Below, one piece after another: positions 11,057 through 19,914 of a DNA stretch of 64,000 nt. Origin of the DNA: Oleomonas cavernae (lineage in GTDB: Bacteria > Pseudomonadota > Alphaproteobacteria > Zavarziniales > Zavarziniaceae); the NCBI RefSeq assembly GCF_003590945.1, contig NZ_QYUK01000011.1, positions 338,001 through 402,000 on the forward strand, written 5' to 3'. The translations under genes were made by a program, and so were the position numbers. Position 1 is the first letter of the stretch, and each line of letters begins with the position of its first letter. The notes beneath the pieces are model-generated. The model saw only the letters and a program-made list of their open reading frames with translations. It was not told the origin of the DNA and did not search any database.

Positions 11057-12829
11057 ATGGGAAAGGGAAAGGGGCAGGTCGTCGCGCTCGCGGCGCTGAC
11101 GACTGCGGCTTTTGGGATCTGCGCGCCGGCTCGGGCGGCGGAATTCCGGGTCGGCGACGCGGACATCACCTTCAGCAACGTGGTCAGCGCCGGCATGCTG
11201 ATCAGGGCGGAAAAGCCGGATCCGGAATTTGCCGCGCCTGGAAATCTCCTAGGGGGCTATGCCTCGTCGAACGCCTTTGACGACGGTTCGTTGAACTTCG
11301 CCAAGGGGGATGTGGTCTCCAGTACCGTGAAGCTGTTCAGCGAACTGAAGGTGGACTTCGGCGATTTCGGCGCGGTCATCAGCGGCAAGGCCTGGTACGA
11401 CTATGAGCTGGCCCAAGGCACGCAGGACCACGGCAGCATCACCAGCGGTTACGGATCGCCGCGCCAACTCGACGATTCCGATTTTGCCAACCTGGCACGC
11501 TTCCAGGGCGTGGCGCTGCTCGACGCCTATGTCCGCGGCAGTGTCGACATCGGCGACCTGCCGCTCGAGCTGCGCCTCGGCCGCCAGGTGGTGAGCTGGG
11601 GCGAAAGCACCTTCATCGGCGGCGGCATCAACGTCATCAATCCGATCGACGTGAACGCCTTCCGCCGGCCCGGCGCCGAATTGAAGGAGGGCCTGCTGCC
11701 CGTCGGCATGGCCTATGGCAACCTGGGCCTGACACCGGCGCTGAGCCTCGAGGCGCTCTATCAATTCGAGTGGTTGCCGACCGAGATCGATGGCTGCGGT
11801 ACCTTCTTCTCGACGGTGGATGCCGTCGCCCGGGGGTGCAACACCTTCACCCTGGGGACCAGTGCCGATGCGACCGCCGTGGCTGCAGGCATTGTCACGC
11901 AGCGGGCCAGCGACCTGAAGCCCGAGGATGGCGGGCAGTACGGCTTTGCCCTTCGCTATTTCTGGCAGGATCTCGACGTCGAGCTTGGCGCCTATTTCTT
12001 CAACTATCACAGCCGCACGCCCTTCATCGGCGCGTACAAGACGACGACGGCAAACGGCAGCTTTCCCTTTATCCCGGGCGATCCCCGAGGTGGCAATCCG
12101 CGCTACGTCATCGAGTACCCTGAGGATATCCAGCTCTATGGCGCCAGCTTCGCCACGGTAATTGCCGGCCTTTCTGTCTCGGGCGAGCTCAGCTACCGCC
12201 CGGAACAGCCGGTGCAGTTCAATGCCAGCGACATCCTGGCGGCGGCGGTCTCTGGTGGTGTCGCGGTCGATACGCCGCTGTCGGGTCCGTGGTCTCGGCT
12301 GGGGCCCGGGGAACTGCTTCACGGCTATGCCGAGCTGCGTCAGACCCGCGCCCAGGTTACAGCCTTCAAGACGCTGCCGCCTGTTCTGGGGGCGGCCGGC
12401 ATCACCGTGATTGGCGAGGCGGGCGTCGAGTTCCTCGGCAACATGCCGGATGACATCCGTTTCGGCCGCAGTTCGGTCTTCGGCATCGCCGCCCACGGTG
12501 GCGTGTGCCGCGAAAGCACGGCCAAGAAATGCGAGAACGACGGCTATGTGACCAACTTTTCCTGGGGCTACAGGGCCCGGGCGGTCTTTGACTACCCGGA
12601 CATCTATGCCGGCATCAATGCCAAGCCGTTCCTCAGCTGGTCGCACGATGTGAGTGGTTATTCGGCCGATGGCACCTTCATCGAAGGCCGCGTCGGTCTC
12701 GGGGTTGGCCTGGACCTTGACTATCAAGGTTACAGCGTCGGCGCCTCCTACACCACTTTCTCGGGCGGCGAATACAACTACGGCCAGGACCGAGATTTCT
12801 TCGCGCTCAACGCGACGGCCAGATTCTGA
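11057..12829 (+). CDS. DUF1302 family outer-membrane protein
   Basis: Protein of about 590 residues with a Sec signal peptide: basic start, hydrophobic VVALAALTTAAFGICAP, then an ARA-AE cleavage site near residue 30. The mature part alternates short hydrophobic and polar stretches rich in aromatic residues and ends in ...FALNATARF, a terminal Phe typical of outer-membrane beta-barrels. DUF1302 proteins are commonly encoded beside DUF1329 proteins and near steroid or aromatic catabolism genes; their exact function is not settled. The pair with the next gene (19-base gap) follows that pattern. The ATG at 11057 follows a GGGGGG tract; GTG 11051 is an alternative. Confidence 0.8.
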   Translation: MGKGKGQVVALAALTTAAFGICAPARAAEFRVGDADITFSNVVSAGMLIRAEKPDPEFAAPGNLLGGYASSNAFDDGSLNFAKGDVVSSTVKLFSELKVDFGDFGAVISGKAWYDYELAQGTQDHGSITSGYGSPRQLDDSDFANLARFQGVALLDAYVRGSVDIGDLPLELRLGRQVVSWGESTFIGGGINVINPIDVNAFRRPGAELKEGLLPVGMAYGNLGLTPALSLEALYQFEWLPTEIDGCGTFFSTVDAVARGCNTFTLGTSADATAVAAGIVTQRASDLKPEDGGQYGFALRYFWQDLDVELGAYFFNYHSRTPFIGAYKTTTANGSFPFIPGDPRGGNPRYVIEYPEDIQLYGASFATVIAGLSVSGELSYRPEQPVQFNASDILAAAVSGGVAVDTPLSGPWSRLGPGELLHGYAELRQTRAQVTAFKTLPPVLGAAGITVIGEAGVEFLGNMPDDIRFGRSSVFGIAAHGGVCRESTAKKCENDGYVTNFSWGYRARAVFDYPDIYAGINAKPFLSWSHDVSGYSADGTFIEGRVGLGVGLDLDYQGYSVGASYTTFSGGEYNYGQDRDFFALNATARF

Positions 12830-12847
12830 GATCGGCGGGAGGACAAG

Positions 12848-14206
12848 GTGCATAAGATAGGCGCATATTTTCTGGTCGGCGCGGCCTGTGTTGGTCTGAC
12901 CTTCGCGGCCCATGCCAAGATGACGCAAGGTGAGGCGGCCCGTTTGGGTGCGGACCTGACCCCCACCGGGGCCGAGCGGGCCGGCAATGCCGCCGGCACG
13001 ATCCCGGCCTGGGACGGCGGCCTCAAGACCCCGTTGCCGGGCATCGTTCCGGGTGTCTCACGTCCCGATCCCTACCCGGACGACAAGCCGCTTTTCCGCA
13101 TCACGGCCGCCAATGTCGAGCAGTATCGCGGCCAGCTTTCCGATGGCCAGGTCGCGATGCTGAAACGCTACGCCGACACTTACTATCTCAATGTCTATCC
13201 AACACGGCGCAGCGCCGCCCTGCCGCCCGCGATCTATGCCGCGATCAAGGAACAGGCGACGAAGGCCGAACTCGCCGATGGCGGCAACGGCATCAACGAC
13301 CTTGGACAGTCGACCGTGCCGTTCCCGCAGCCCAAGGACGGCCAGGAGGCGATCTGGAACCATCTGGTGCGGTACCGAGGCGAGGCGATCGACCGCCGCG
13401 TGCTGCAGGCGGTGGTGCAACGTGACGGGTCTTTCGCGCCGGTCATCATCCGCGACCTGATTTCCTTCCGTCCATCGTTCGCCGGCAAGCCCGAGTACGA
13501 CAATACCCTGTTCATGGATGTGCAGAAGGTGTTGGCCCCGCAGCGCCTCGCCGGCACGGCGCTGCTTGCCATCGATTCGGTCAACCAGGTGACCGAGGCC
13601 CGGCAGGCCTGGGTCTACAATGCCGGCACGCGCCGCGTTCTTCGCGCGCCCGAGGTGGCCTATGACAACCCGGGCACAGCCGCGGACGGTGCCCGCACGA
13701 CCGACAACTACGACATGTATAACGGCGCCATTAACCGCTACGACTGGAAGCTCTTGGGAAAGCGTGAAGTCTACGTTCCCTACAACGCCAACAGGCTCGA
13801 CTCGCGTGGCCTCAAATACGCGGACATCATTCAACCGGCCCATCTGAATCCCGAGCATCTGCGCTACGAACTGCACCGCGTGTGGGTGGTCGAGGCGACT
13901 CTGAGGGAAGGGATGCGCCACATCTATGCCAAGCGCGTCTTCTATCTCGATGAAGATTCGTGGTCTGCCCTGCTGATCGACCACTACGACGGGCGGGGCG
14001 AGTTGTGGCGCACCTCCGAAGGTCACATCATGGAGTACACCGAAGCATCGGTGCCGTTCTATGCGGTCGAGACCCTGTACGATCTCAACGGCGAGCGCTA
14101 TCTCGCCTTCGGCATGAACAACGAGGAGCCCTACGAACTCAATTTCGACTGGCGCGCCGAAGAAGGTTTCTACACCCCGAGCAGTTTGCGGCGCTTCGCC
14201 AATTGA
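12848..14206 (+). CDS. DUF1329 family envelope protein
   Basis: Protein of 452 residues with a Sec-type signal peptide (hydrophobic YFLVGAACVGLTFAAHA, cleavage near AHA-KM). The mature DUF1329 domain contains RRVLRAPEVAYDNP, a KREVYVPYNANR segment and LHRVWVVEATLREGMRHIYAKR, all shared with the second paralogue at 16409. The fold resembles lipoprotein carrier (LolA/LolB-like) domains, so periplasmic binding of a hydrophobic ligand is plausible but inferred. The GTG start has GGGAGG 5 bases before it. A strong terminator follows, so the DUF1302-DUF1329 pair ends its transcript here. Confidence 0.8.
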   Translation: MHKIGAYFLVGAACVGLTFAAHAKMTQGEAARLGADLTPTGAERAGNAAGTIPAWDGGLKTPLPGIVPGVSRPDPYPDDKPLFRITAANVEQYRGQLSDGQVAMLKRYADTYYLNVYPTRRSAALPPAIYAAIKEQATKAELADGGNGINDLGQSTVPFPQPKDGQEAIWNHLVRYRGEAIDRRVLQAVVQRDGSFAPVIIRDLISFRPSFAGKPEYDNTLFMDVQKVLAPQRLAGTALLAIDSVNQVTEARQAWVYNAGTRRVLRAPEVAYDNPGTAADGARTTDNYDMYNGAINRYDWKLLGKREVYVPYNANRLDSRGLKYADIIQPAHLNPEHLRYELHRVWVVEATLREGMRHIYAKRVFYLDEDSWSALLIDHYDGRGELWRTSEGHIMEYTEASVPFYAVETLYDLNGERYLAFGMNNEEPYELNFDWRAEEGFYTPSSLRRFAN

Positions 14207-14534
14207 GGCCATAGCTGCCCCAATAGCATTGTCCACTCTCCGCGTGCATGTCTCCTCCAAACCGCAGGCACGCCAACTTTGCCCCGGAATCTCAGGCGCC
14301 GTCCTGATATCCGGGGTTTTTTTAGGTCCGCGAAGCCGGTGGAGGCCCTGACGGAAATGTGGTGCGGGCGACATATTGCAATGGATAGGAGGATGATTGA
14401 TGAGGTGGTGCGAAGGTACTAGATCAGCCCGGAGCCAATGGCCCGATGGAGAGGGGTCTTATTTACCTTGGTAGCGGCGCGAGAGCTGGTCGAGTGTTGC
14501 CGCCCGCCGGGTGATCAGCTCGAGGCGGGCGTCT
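14207..14534. other. Intergenic region between convergent genes
   Basis: Apart from the terminator at 14282-14323 I see no gene or clear signal in this stretch between the DUF1329 gene and the convergent glutathione-transferase gene. Confidence 0.6.
14282..14323 (+). terminator. Rho-independent terminator after the DUF1302-DUF1329 pair
   Basis: A hairpin with outer stem CCCCGGA/TCCGGGG and inner stem TCAGG/CCTGA around a small loop is followed directly by seven T residues. It lies about 75 bases after the DUF1329 stop. Confidence 0.9.
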
Positions 14535-15523
14535 TCACGGGGCAAACAGGGCGGTCGAGCGAAGGGTTGCTACACCGCGGTCGACAATCGGATGGCGCAT
14601 GTCCTCGATCGCCGCCTGCCAGGAGGGACGGGCGCGGACCCGGTCGTAATAGGTCAGGGTCGCGGGAAGCCCGCCTGCGGCAGCAAACCGGGGGAGCCAT
14701 CCGGTCTCGTCCAGGCGCAGGAGGGCGCAGGCCAGCGAGATGTCGGCGAGGGTGAATTCGGCGCCGAGCAGCCAGGGGCCGGCACTGTTGCCAAGTGCCG
14801 CCTCCACCCTCGCCAGATGGCCGCGCATGGGCCGCCGGCTGGCGTCGATCAAGGCCGCCACGGCCGGCAGGCGCATCGCTCGGCGGAGCCCCAGCAGCTT
14901 GGCCATGAAGAAGAAGGCGGGGCGCTTGCGATCGAAATGGAACAGCAGGCCGACGGCGATCCGGCGCAGCGGCACAAAGCGGATCATGGCGGCGAAGAGC
15001 GGCAGCGTCAGCCCCGGAATGCAGGCCCCGAGACGGTCTGCCGCGCGCCCCGTCGGGTCGCTGCTGGACAGGGAGCAATAATCGATCCACCAGGCCATTT
15101 CGGCCTGCGCCGCGGCAGCGGCGGGCACGAGCGACGGCGCCCCGGGCCCCGCCGCGCGGGAGGCATAGGCGAGGATCTCGTCGGATTCGTAAATGGGATG
15201 CCCGTTGTGCACCAGGACAGGAATCAGGCCAGACGGGTTGATCTGCAGATATTGGGGGAGATGGTGCCGTAGGCGCCGGTCTCGATGAGGTCGATGTGCC
15301 GGTGGCGATAGGGAATGCCAAGTTCCGCCAGGACCAGCCGCGCCTTGCGCGAGCAGTGGGAAAAGGCGTTGCCGTAAAGCTCGAACTCCTCGCTGTGGGG
15401 CAGCGTAATGTCCGCTTTGAGGCCACCGCTGACCGGATGGGTGCGCCGTCGCCGCTTTTCACGGGCGAAGACGAGTGCGGCCCCAGCCACGGGGATCAGC
15501 GCCGCTGCCAACCACACGCTCAT
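14535..15523 (-). CDS. Membrane-anchored glutathione S-transferase family protein (frameshift)
   Basis: GST-fold protein with an unusual N-terminal membrane anchor (WLAAALIPVAGAALVFA, residues 4-20) before the thioredoxin-like domain. That domain begins FELYGNAFSHCSRKARLVLAELGI and continues with YLQINPSGLIPVLVHN and IYESDEILAYAS, the cis-Pro and SNAIL-like region. The helical C-terminal domain includes PWLLGAEFTLADISLACAL. The frame breaks at the G run 15254-15258; one more base joins the two parts into about 329 residues. The start ATG 15523 has GGGGGA upstream. It is divergent from a TetR gene and probably regulated by it. Confidence 0.8.
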
Positions 15524-15598
15524 GAGCGTCCCCCAGGGTTCCGGCCGCCGGCCGCGGCACGACTCGCTCCCTGCCGGGAGTCGTTAATTTGCATCTCG

Positions 15599-15623
15599 GT
15601 TCATAAATGAACAGATTTGTTCA
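15599..15623. promoter_or_regulatory. Candidate TetR operator, nested GTTCA palindromes
   Basis: Two overlapping palindromes share arms: GTTCAT-AA-ATGAAC (15599-15612) and TGAACA-GATT-TGTTCA (15608-15623). They lie between the divergent GST gene and TetR gene, a typical autoregulated operator position. Binding is inferred. Confidence 0.45.
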
Positions 15624-15792
15624 ATATCAGTCATGCTTGCGCAGTGTCAAGCTTTTGGAATTTACGGTCTCGTCGGTTGCCTGCACCGCAACCAACCAAG
15701 CCACAACAGCAGGCACGCTGCCCCAGCGCAAAATTCCCTTGAATCGGGATATGGACTAGGCTTCCGTCTGCTCGTGTCTGCCCAAGGTGCTC

Positions 15793-16395
15793 ATGAACTC
15801 CGTCCCGTCGACCAGGCAATTCAACGAAACGCAGCAACGGATTCTTGATGCCGCGATCGACTGCGTGAAGCAGTGGGGAATCGACAAGACCAACCTCAAC
15901 GACATCGCCAAGCAGGCGGGGGTGACGCGGCCGACGGTCTACCGCTACTTCGCCAGCCGCGACGAAGTGCTGACGGCGGCACTGCTGCAATCGGGCTTTG
16001 CCCTGGCGCAGCGCATGCTGAACCAGATCGACCGCTATCCCGAGCCGGGCGAGCGGTTTGTCGAGGCGGTTCTGTTTGCCCTGGGTGAATTCCCCAACGA
16101 GCCCTATCTCGCCGTGATCACGCGAGGCGACCTCACCTCCTATGTCAGCGGGGATGCGCTCAACAATGCGGAAGGCTGGGCCTTGTCGCTGGACCTGACG
16201 CGCCGGATCCTGCATGACTTGGTCATCCCCGAATCCGACCTGGAGGAAATCACCGAGGTGTCGGTGCGAATGATCCTGTCCCTGCTCATCATGGCCGGGC
16301 CCAGGCAGCGATCGGTGGAGGAGATGCGCGGATTTTTGACCCGCCGCCTCCTGCCCATGCTCGGGCTCGAGCACTATCCCCGCCGCGGCGCCTGA
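15793..16395 (+). CDS. TetR-family transcriptional regulator
   Basis: Regulator of 200 residues. The N-terminal helix-turn-helix is clear: RILDAAIDCVKQWGIDKTNLNDIAKQAGVTRPTVYRYFASRDEVLTAAL, about residues 15-65 (shown here only as landmarks). The C-terminal ligand-binding domain is not diagnostic. ATG 15793 is preferred over GTG 15787 because AAGG precedes it at proper distance. It is divergent from the GST gene with the palindromic site at 15599-15623 between them, and converges on the second DUF1329 gene. Confidence 0.88.
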   Translation: MNSVPSTRQFNETQQRILDAAIDCVKQWGIDKTNLNDIAKQAGVTRPTVYRYFASRDEVLTAALLQSGFALAQRMLNQIDRYPEPGERFVEAVLFALGEFPNEPYLAVITRGDLTSYVSGDALNNAEGWALSLDLTRRILHDLVIPESDLEEITEVSVRMILSLLIMAGPRQRSVEEMRGFLTRRLLPMLGLEHYPRRGA

Positions 16396-16408
16396 TGCGG
16401 TCGCCCGT

Positions 16409-17788
16409 TCAGACTCCCTTGCGCTTGAGTTCCTGCGGCGTGTAGTCGGTCAGTTTCCGGCCGCCCTCGTTGTAACGCATGCGATCGCTGACCTCGTTCG
16501 ACAGCCGGTCGGCCATGTACGCGCCCGAGATCAGGTCGTGGTAGACGGTCACCCGCTGCTGGAAGAACTGTGAGCCATAGTCATAGGATGTCGTGTTCAT
16601 CGCCGCGCGGTAGAGCATGCCCCGCGCGTCGTACATGTCGGCCAGCACCGGATTGAAGGAATCCTCGTCGACATAAAGCGTCCGCGCCGCATAGATGTGG
16701 CGCAGGCCGGGCTTCAGCTTGGCCTTCAGGATCCAGACGCGGTGCAACTCCCAGCGCACATGGTCGGGGTTGAGGTGGGACGCCCCCAGCAGGTCCTTGT
16801 ACTTCACCCCCGGATCCTCGACCCGGTAGTTGTTGTAGGGAACGAAGACCTCTCGCTTGCCGGCCAATTCCCAGTCGTAGCGCTTGGGCGACTGGGTCCA
16901 CAGGCCGGTGTCGTCCACGGTGTGGAACCCGCCGGGCCCGAGCGGATAGTCGCCGGCGATCTCCGGTACCTGCTTCACCCGCCTTGTGCCGGGGATGTAC
17001 TGCCAGGCCTGGCTGGGCCTTGCGCCGTAATCCCAGAATTCCCGGACCAGCGTGATGCTGCCGCGCTCGCGCTCGGGCTTGAGCGTGCTGCGGAACACGA
17101 AAGCCGACTCGCCGCCGAACGCCTCGCGTTGCACCGACGGGTCGTAGGCCGCGCAATAGATGTCCCACAGCTGGGCGCCCCAGGCGATATTGCCGTCGGG
17201 ATAGGCCACCGCCTCGTCCATGGTGCCGCGCTGGGTAAAGCCGCGCGGGATGGTGATGATGTTCCAGATCGTCTCCAGCCCGTTCTTGGGGAACGGGAAG
17301 GCCGGGGCCCCGAACACGCCCGTCACCCCTTCGCTGTCCGGCGTCACCTGGGCCGAGGCGGCATTCAGCTTGAGATTGGCGGTGACCCAGTCCGTCAGGC
17401 GGAAGTCGCGGTGGCAGGGATAGACATCCATGCGGAACGTCTTGGGGTATTTCTGCAGCATGGCCTTCTGGCCGTCGCCCAGCCGGCTCGCATACTGCTG
17501 GAAATTCTGCCCGGTGATCGAGAACAGGGGCTTCTCGGCGGCATAGGGGTCGGCCAGCGGCTTGCCCGTGCCGGCGAAGGCGATGCCCGGCGGCGCGCCC
17601 TGCCATTGGCCGGACCAGGGAGCCAGCAGGCCGTCGGCACTGCCTTCCTTCACCGCGCCGACCGGCGTCAGGGACGTGCCGAGTTTCGCGATGTCGTCGG
17701 CCGATGCCGCCGCCCGAAGATAGCGGGGCGCCATGCCGGCCAGCAGGGCCGAGGCACCGGCGCCCTTGATGAATGTCCTGCGATCCAT
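16409..17788 (-). CDS. DUF1329 family protein with a twin-arginine signal
   Basis: Second DUF1329 protein, 459 residues. Unlike its paralogue at 12848 it starts with MDRRTFIKGAGASALLAG, a twin-arginine (Tat) export signal, so it is likely folded, perhaps with a bound ligand, before export. Shared DUF1329 blocks include GTRRVKQVPEIAGDYP, KREVFVPYNNYR and LHRVWILKAKLKPGLRHIYAART. The frame is open further upstream, but ATG 17788 has GGGAGA at good distance and places the Tat motif at the N-terminus. It lies 31 bases after the DUF1302 gene, the same pairing as at 11-14 kb. Ligand unknown. Confidence 0.82.
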   Translation of the reverse strand: MDRRTFIKGAGASALLAGMAPRYLRAAASADDIAKLGTSLTPVGAVKEGSADGLLAPWSGQWQGAPPGIAFAGTGKPLADPYAAEKPLFSITGQNFQQYASRLGDGQKAMLQKYPKTFRMDVYPCHRDFRLTDWVTANLKLNAASAQVTPDSEGVTGVFGAPAFPFPKNGLETIWNIITIPRGFTQRGTMDEAVAYPDGNIAWGAQLWDIYCAAYDPSVQREAFGGESAFVFRSTLKPERERGSITLVREFWDYGARPSQAWQYIPGTRRVKQVPEIAGDYPLGPGGFHTVDDTGLWTQSPKRYDWELAGKREVFVPYNNYRVEDPGVKYKDLLGASHLNPDHVRWELHRVWILKAKLKPGLRHIYAARTLYVDEDSFNPVLADMYDARGMLYRAAMNTTSYDYGSQFFQQRVTVYHDLISGAYMADRLSNEVSDRMRYNEGGRKLTDYTPQELKRKGV

Positions 17789-17819
17789 GAGCTTTCTCCC
17801 GCTGTTCTTGTCGTTGCGC

Positions 17820-19853
17820 TCAGAAGGTGTACTTGACCGTGGCGACGACATAGTCGCGGTCGACCAGCGGCCGCTCGATCCGGTGGTAGGAGCCGAAGAA
17901 GGCGTTGTACATCACGCCGATCTCGAGATTGTTCAGGTGCCGGAACTTGACCCCGGCCGCGACCCGCACGTCGCCCGATCCAGACAGGGCGCCGAGCGAA
18001 CCCGCAACGGCCGGCGTGCCAAAGGCAATGCCGAAGACGACGGGCACGGACATGTCCCAGCCGCCCGGGAAGACATCCGTATAGCCGAATTCGGCAAGCC
18101 CCTGGATGCCCCAGGAGGTCTTGTCGCCGGTCAGTTCGCGGAATGCGTTGATGTTGTTGCCGTTGCCGTCCTGCAGGGGCTGGCCGTCAACATCGTAGAG
18201 ATAGAGGGTATCGTGGCGGACGACATGGTTGAGGCTGGCCTCGACCACCAGGTTGAGCGAATCCCAATAGGCTGTCGTTCCGCCGACATAGAGGCCGCTG
18301 AGATTGACCTGCCAGGTATCGCCGCGGACCGGCTGTGGCGCGGTGATCCCGGCCAGGTCGCCGTCGACCAGCATGGGCACGCCCTGGCGATAGGCGAATT
18401 CGAAGCCGACATTGACGGGCCCGAGCGTCGTGGTCGCGCTGGCGCCATAGAGCTTGATGTCGTCGAAATAGCGGATGTTGTAGCTGTAGGGCAGATAGAC
18501 CGACGCCACGGAGGCGATGACCTCGTCGACCACGTCCGTCACCACGTTCTCGACCGCCGAACAGTCGAGCCCGAGCGTACCGCACAGGCCCGACACCACG
18601 CCGAGCACCGTGCCCTCGCGGAAGGGGTTCGACCTGATCGTCGAGACATTGAAGAGCGGCGACGGGTTCTTGTCGTGGTAGTTGAGGACATAGAGGCCGG
18701 TGGTCAGATTGTCGGTCAGGTCGTACATCAGCCCGGCGCCCCACTGGCCGCTGTTGGGCTTGATCTCACCGGCGTAGTCGACGTCGAAGCGGTGGTAGTC
18801 GGCATCGGCGATCCCCAGCGCGTTGTAACTCAGGATGTCCGACAGGATCTGCGCCGCCTGGATCGGCAGGCCGAGCTGGTCGCAGCTCGGGATCGCGGCA
18901 CTCAAGGTACAGGCGGAGGCAAGCTGGGCGATGATGTCGGGGAAGGGATTCTTGGCGCCATAGGCGAATTCAGCGCCCGGCCCGACAATGTCGGAACGGC
19001 TGAAATAGGCGCCCGGGCCATCCAACTGATTGAATTCATACATGGGCTGGTAATAGCCCACGACGGACAGGCGCGGCGTCACGCCCCAGTTCATCGAGAT
19101 CTGCGGCTGGGGCAGGAGGATGTCCTTCACCTCCGCCCCCGGCGTATTGGCGCGGGTGACGTCGACCACGCCTTGCGAGATCGCTATATTGCCGAAGAAC
19201 AGGCTTTCGCCCCAGGCCACCACCTGATTGCCCACGCGAACCGAAAGATCGGTGTCGAACACTTCGAAATTGCCATAGGCGAAGAGATTGAGCAGGCGGA
19301 AGCGCCCGCCGTTGGCATAGCGCGTGCCGCCCATGAATTCATCCGGCTCCCCGCTCTTCTTGTTGATGCCGTCGGGGAACACGGTGTCGTTGGAATTCGA
19401 CTGGTGGTAGACCAGATCGTAGAAGCCGTTGCCGCTGAAACTGAGGCCGTAGTCCTGATACTTGAACTCGGCCTCGAGCAGGGCGCTGGCCGCATTGGTG
19501 ATCAGGTCGCCCTTCTCGAAATTCAGGTTCGGATCGTCGAAATTATAGGTGCGGGGAACCAGGATGGAGGTCGTGACGGCGGGCAGCAGCGGCACCGGCT
19601 CGAGGAGCCTGACCGTGATCTGGTCGGTTTCGGGCGAGAAGGACCGCGGGTTGGGATCTTCCGCGCGGATGCCGACCTGATAGGTCGTGGTCAGGCCGAC
19701 CGACAGGGTGGCGCCATTGTCGAATTCATAAACCTCCGATAGCGCCGAGGTGGCGGCCCCCAGGATGCTGCCGGCGAGCGCCGCCCGCAGCGCCAGTCGC
19801 CCAGCTTCCGTCAGGCCGCCCCGCTGCCCGACCGCTGCCCTGTTCTTCGCCAT
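17820..19853 (-). CDS. DUF1302 family outer-membrane protein
   Basis: Protein of 677 residues, longer than its paralogue at 11057. The N-terminus has a signal-like hydrophobic stretch (LALRAALAGSILGAATSALS) ending near residue 39. The rest is rich in Tyr, Asn and Gly, with repeated beta-strand-like segments such as RVGNQVVAWGESLFFGN, which closely parallels LRLGRQVVSWGESTFIGG in the other copy. The C-terminus ends VATVKYTF with terminal Phe, as in outer-membrane barrels. It sits between the HsaA-like oxygenase gene and the Tat-type DUF1329 gene on the same strand, which suggests a role in moving or binding the hydrophobic substrate of that operon; this is inference. Confidence 0.8.
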   Translation of the reverse strand: MAKNRAAVGQRGGLTEAGRLALRAALAGSILGAATSALSEVYEFDNGATLSVGLTTTYQVGIRAEDPNPRSFSPETDQITVRLLEPVPLLPAVTTSILVPRTYNFDDPNLNFEKGDLITNAASALLEAEFKYQDYGLSFSGNGFYDLVYHQSNSNDTVFPDGINKKSGEPDEFMGGTRYANGGRFRLLNLFAYGNFEVFDTDLSVRVGNQVVAWGESLFFGNIAISQGVVDVTRANTPGAEVKDILLPQPQISMNWGVTPRLSVVGYYQPMYEFNQLDGPGAYFSRSDIVGPGAEFAYGAKNPFPDIIAQLASACTLSAAIPSCDQLGLPIQAAQILSDILSYNALGIADADYHRFDVDYAGEIKPNSGQWGAGLMYDLTDNLTTGLYVLNYHDKNPSPLFNVSTIRSNPFREGTVLGVVSGLCGTLGLDCSAVENVVTDVVDEVIASVASVYLPYSYNIRYFDDIKLYGASATTTLGPVNVGFEFAYRQGVPMLVDGDLAGITAPQPVRGDTWQVNLSGLYVGGTTAYWDSLNLVVEASLNHVVRHDTLYLYDVDGQPLQDGNGNNINAFRELTGDKTSWGIQGLAEFGYTDVFPGGWDMSVPVVFGIAFGTPAVAGSLGALSGSGDVRVAAGVKFRHLNNLEIGVMYNAFFGSYHRIERPLVDRDYVVATVKYTF

Positions 19854-19914
19854 CCCCGCGGCCCCCTGCCGATGTTTGCGCGGCGCCTGTTGCGTTTGCC
19901 GCTGGTTCCGCCGC

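Noticed and set aside
17733-19742. 669-codon open frame on the plus strand
   Set aside because: Antisense to the DUF1302 gene; low-complexity composition rich in Asp, Arg, His and Val typical of shadow frames.
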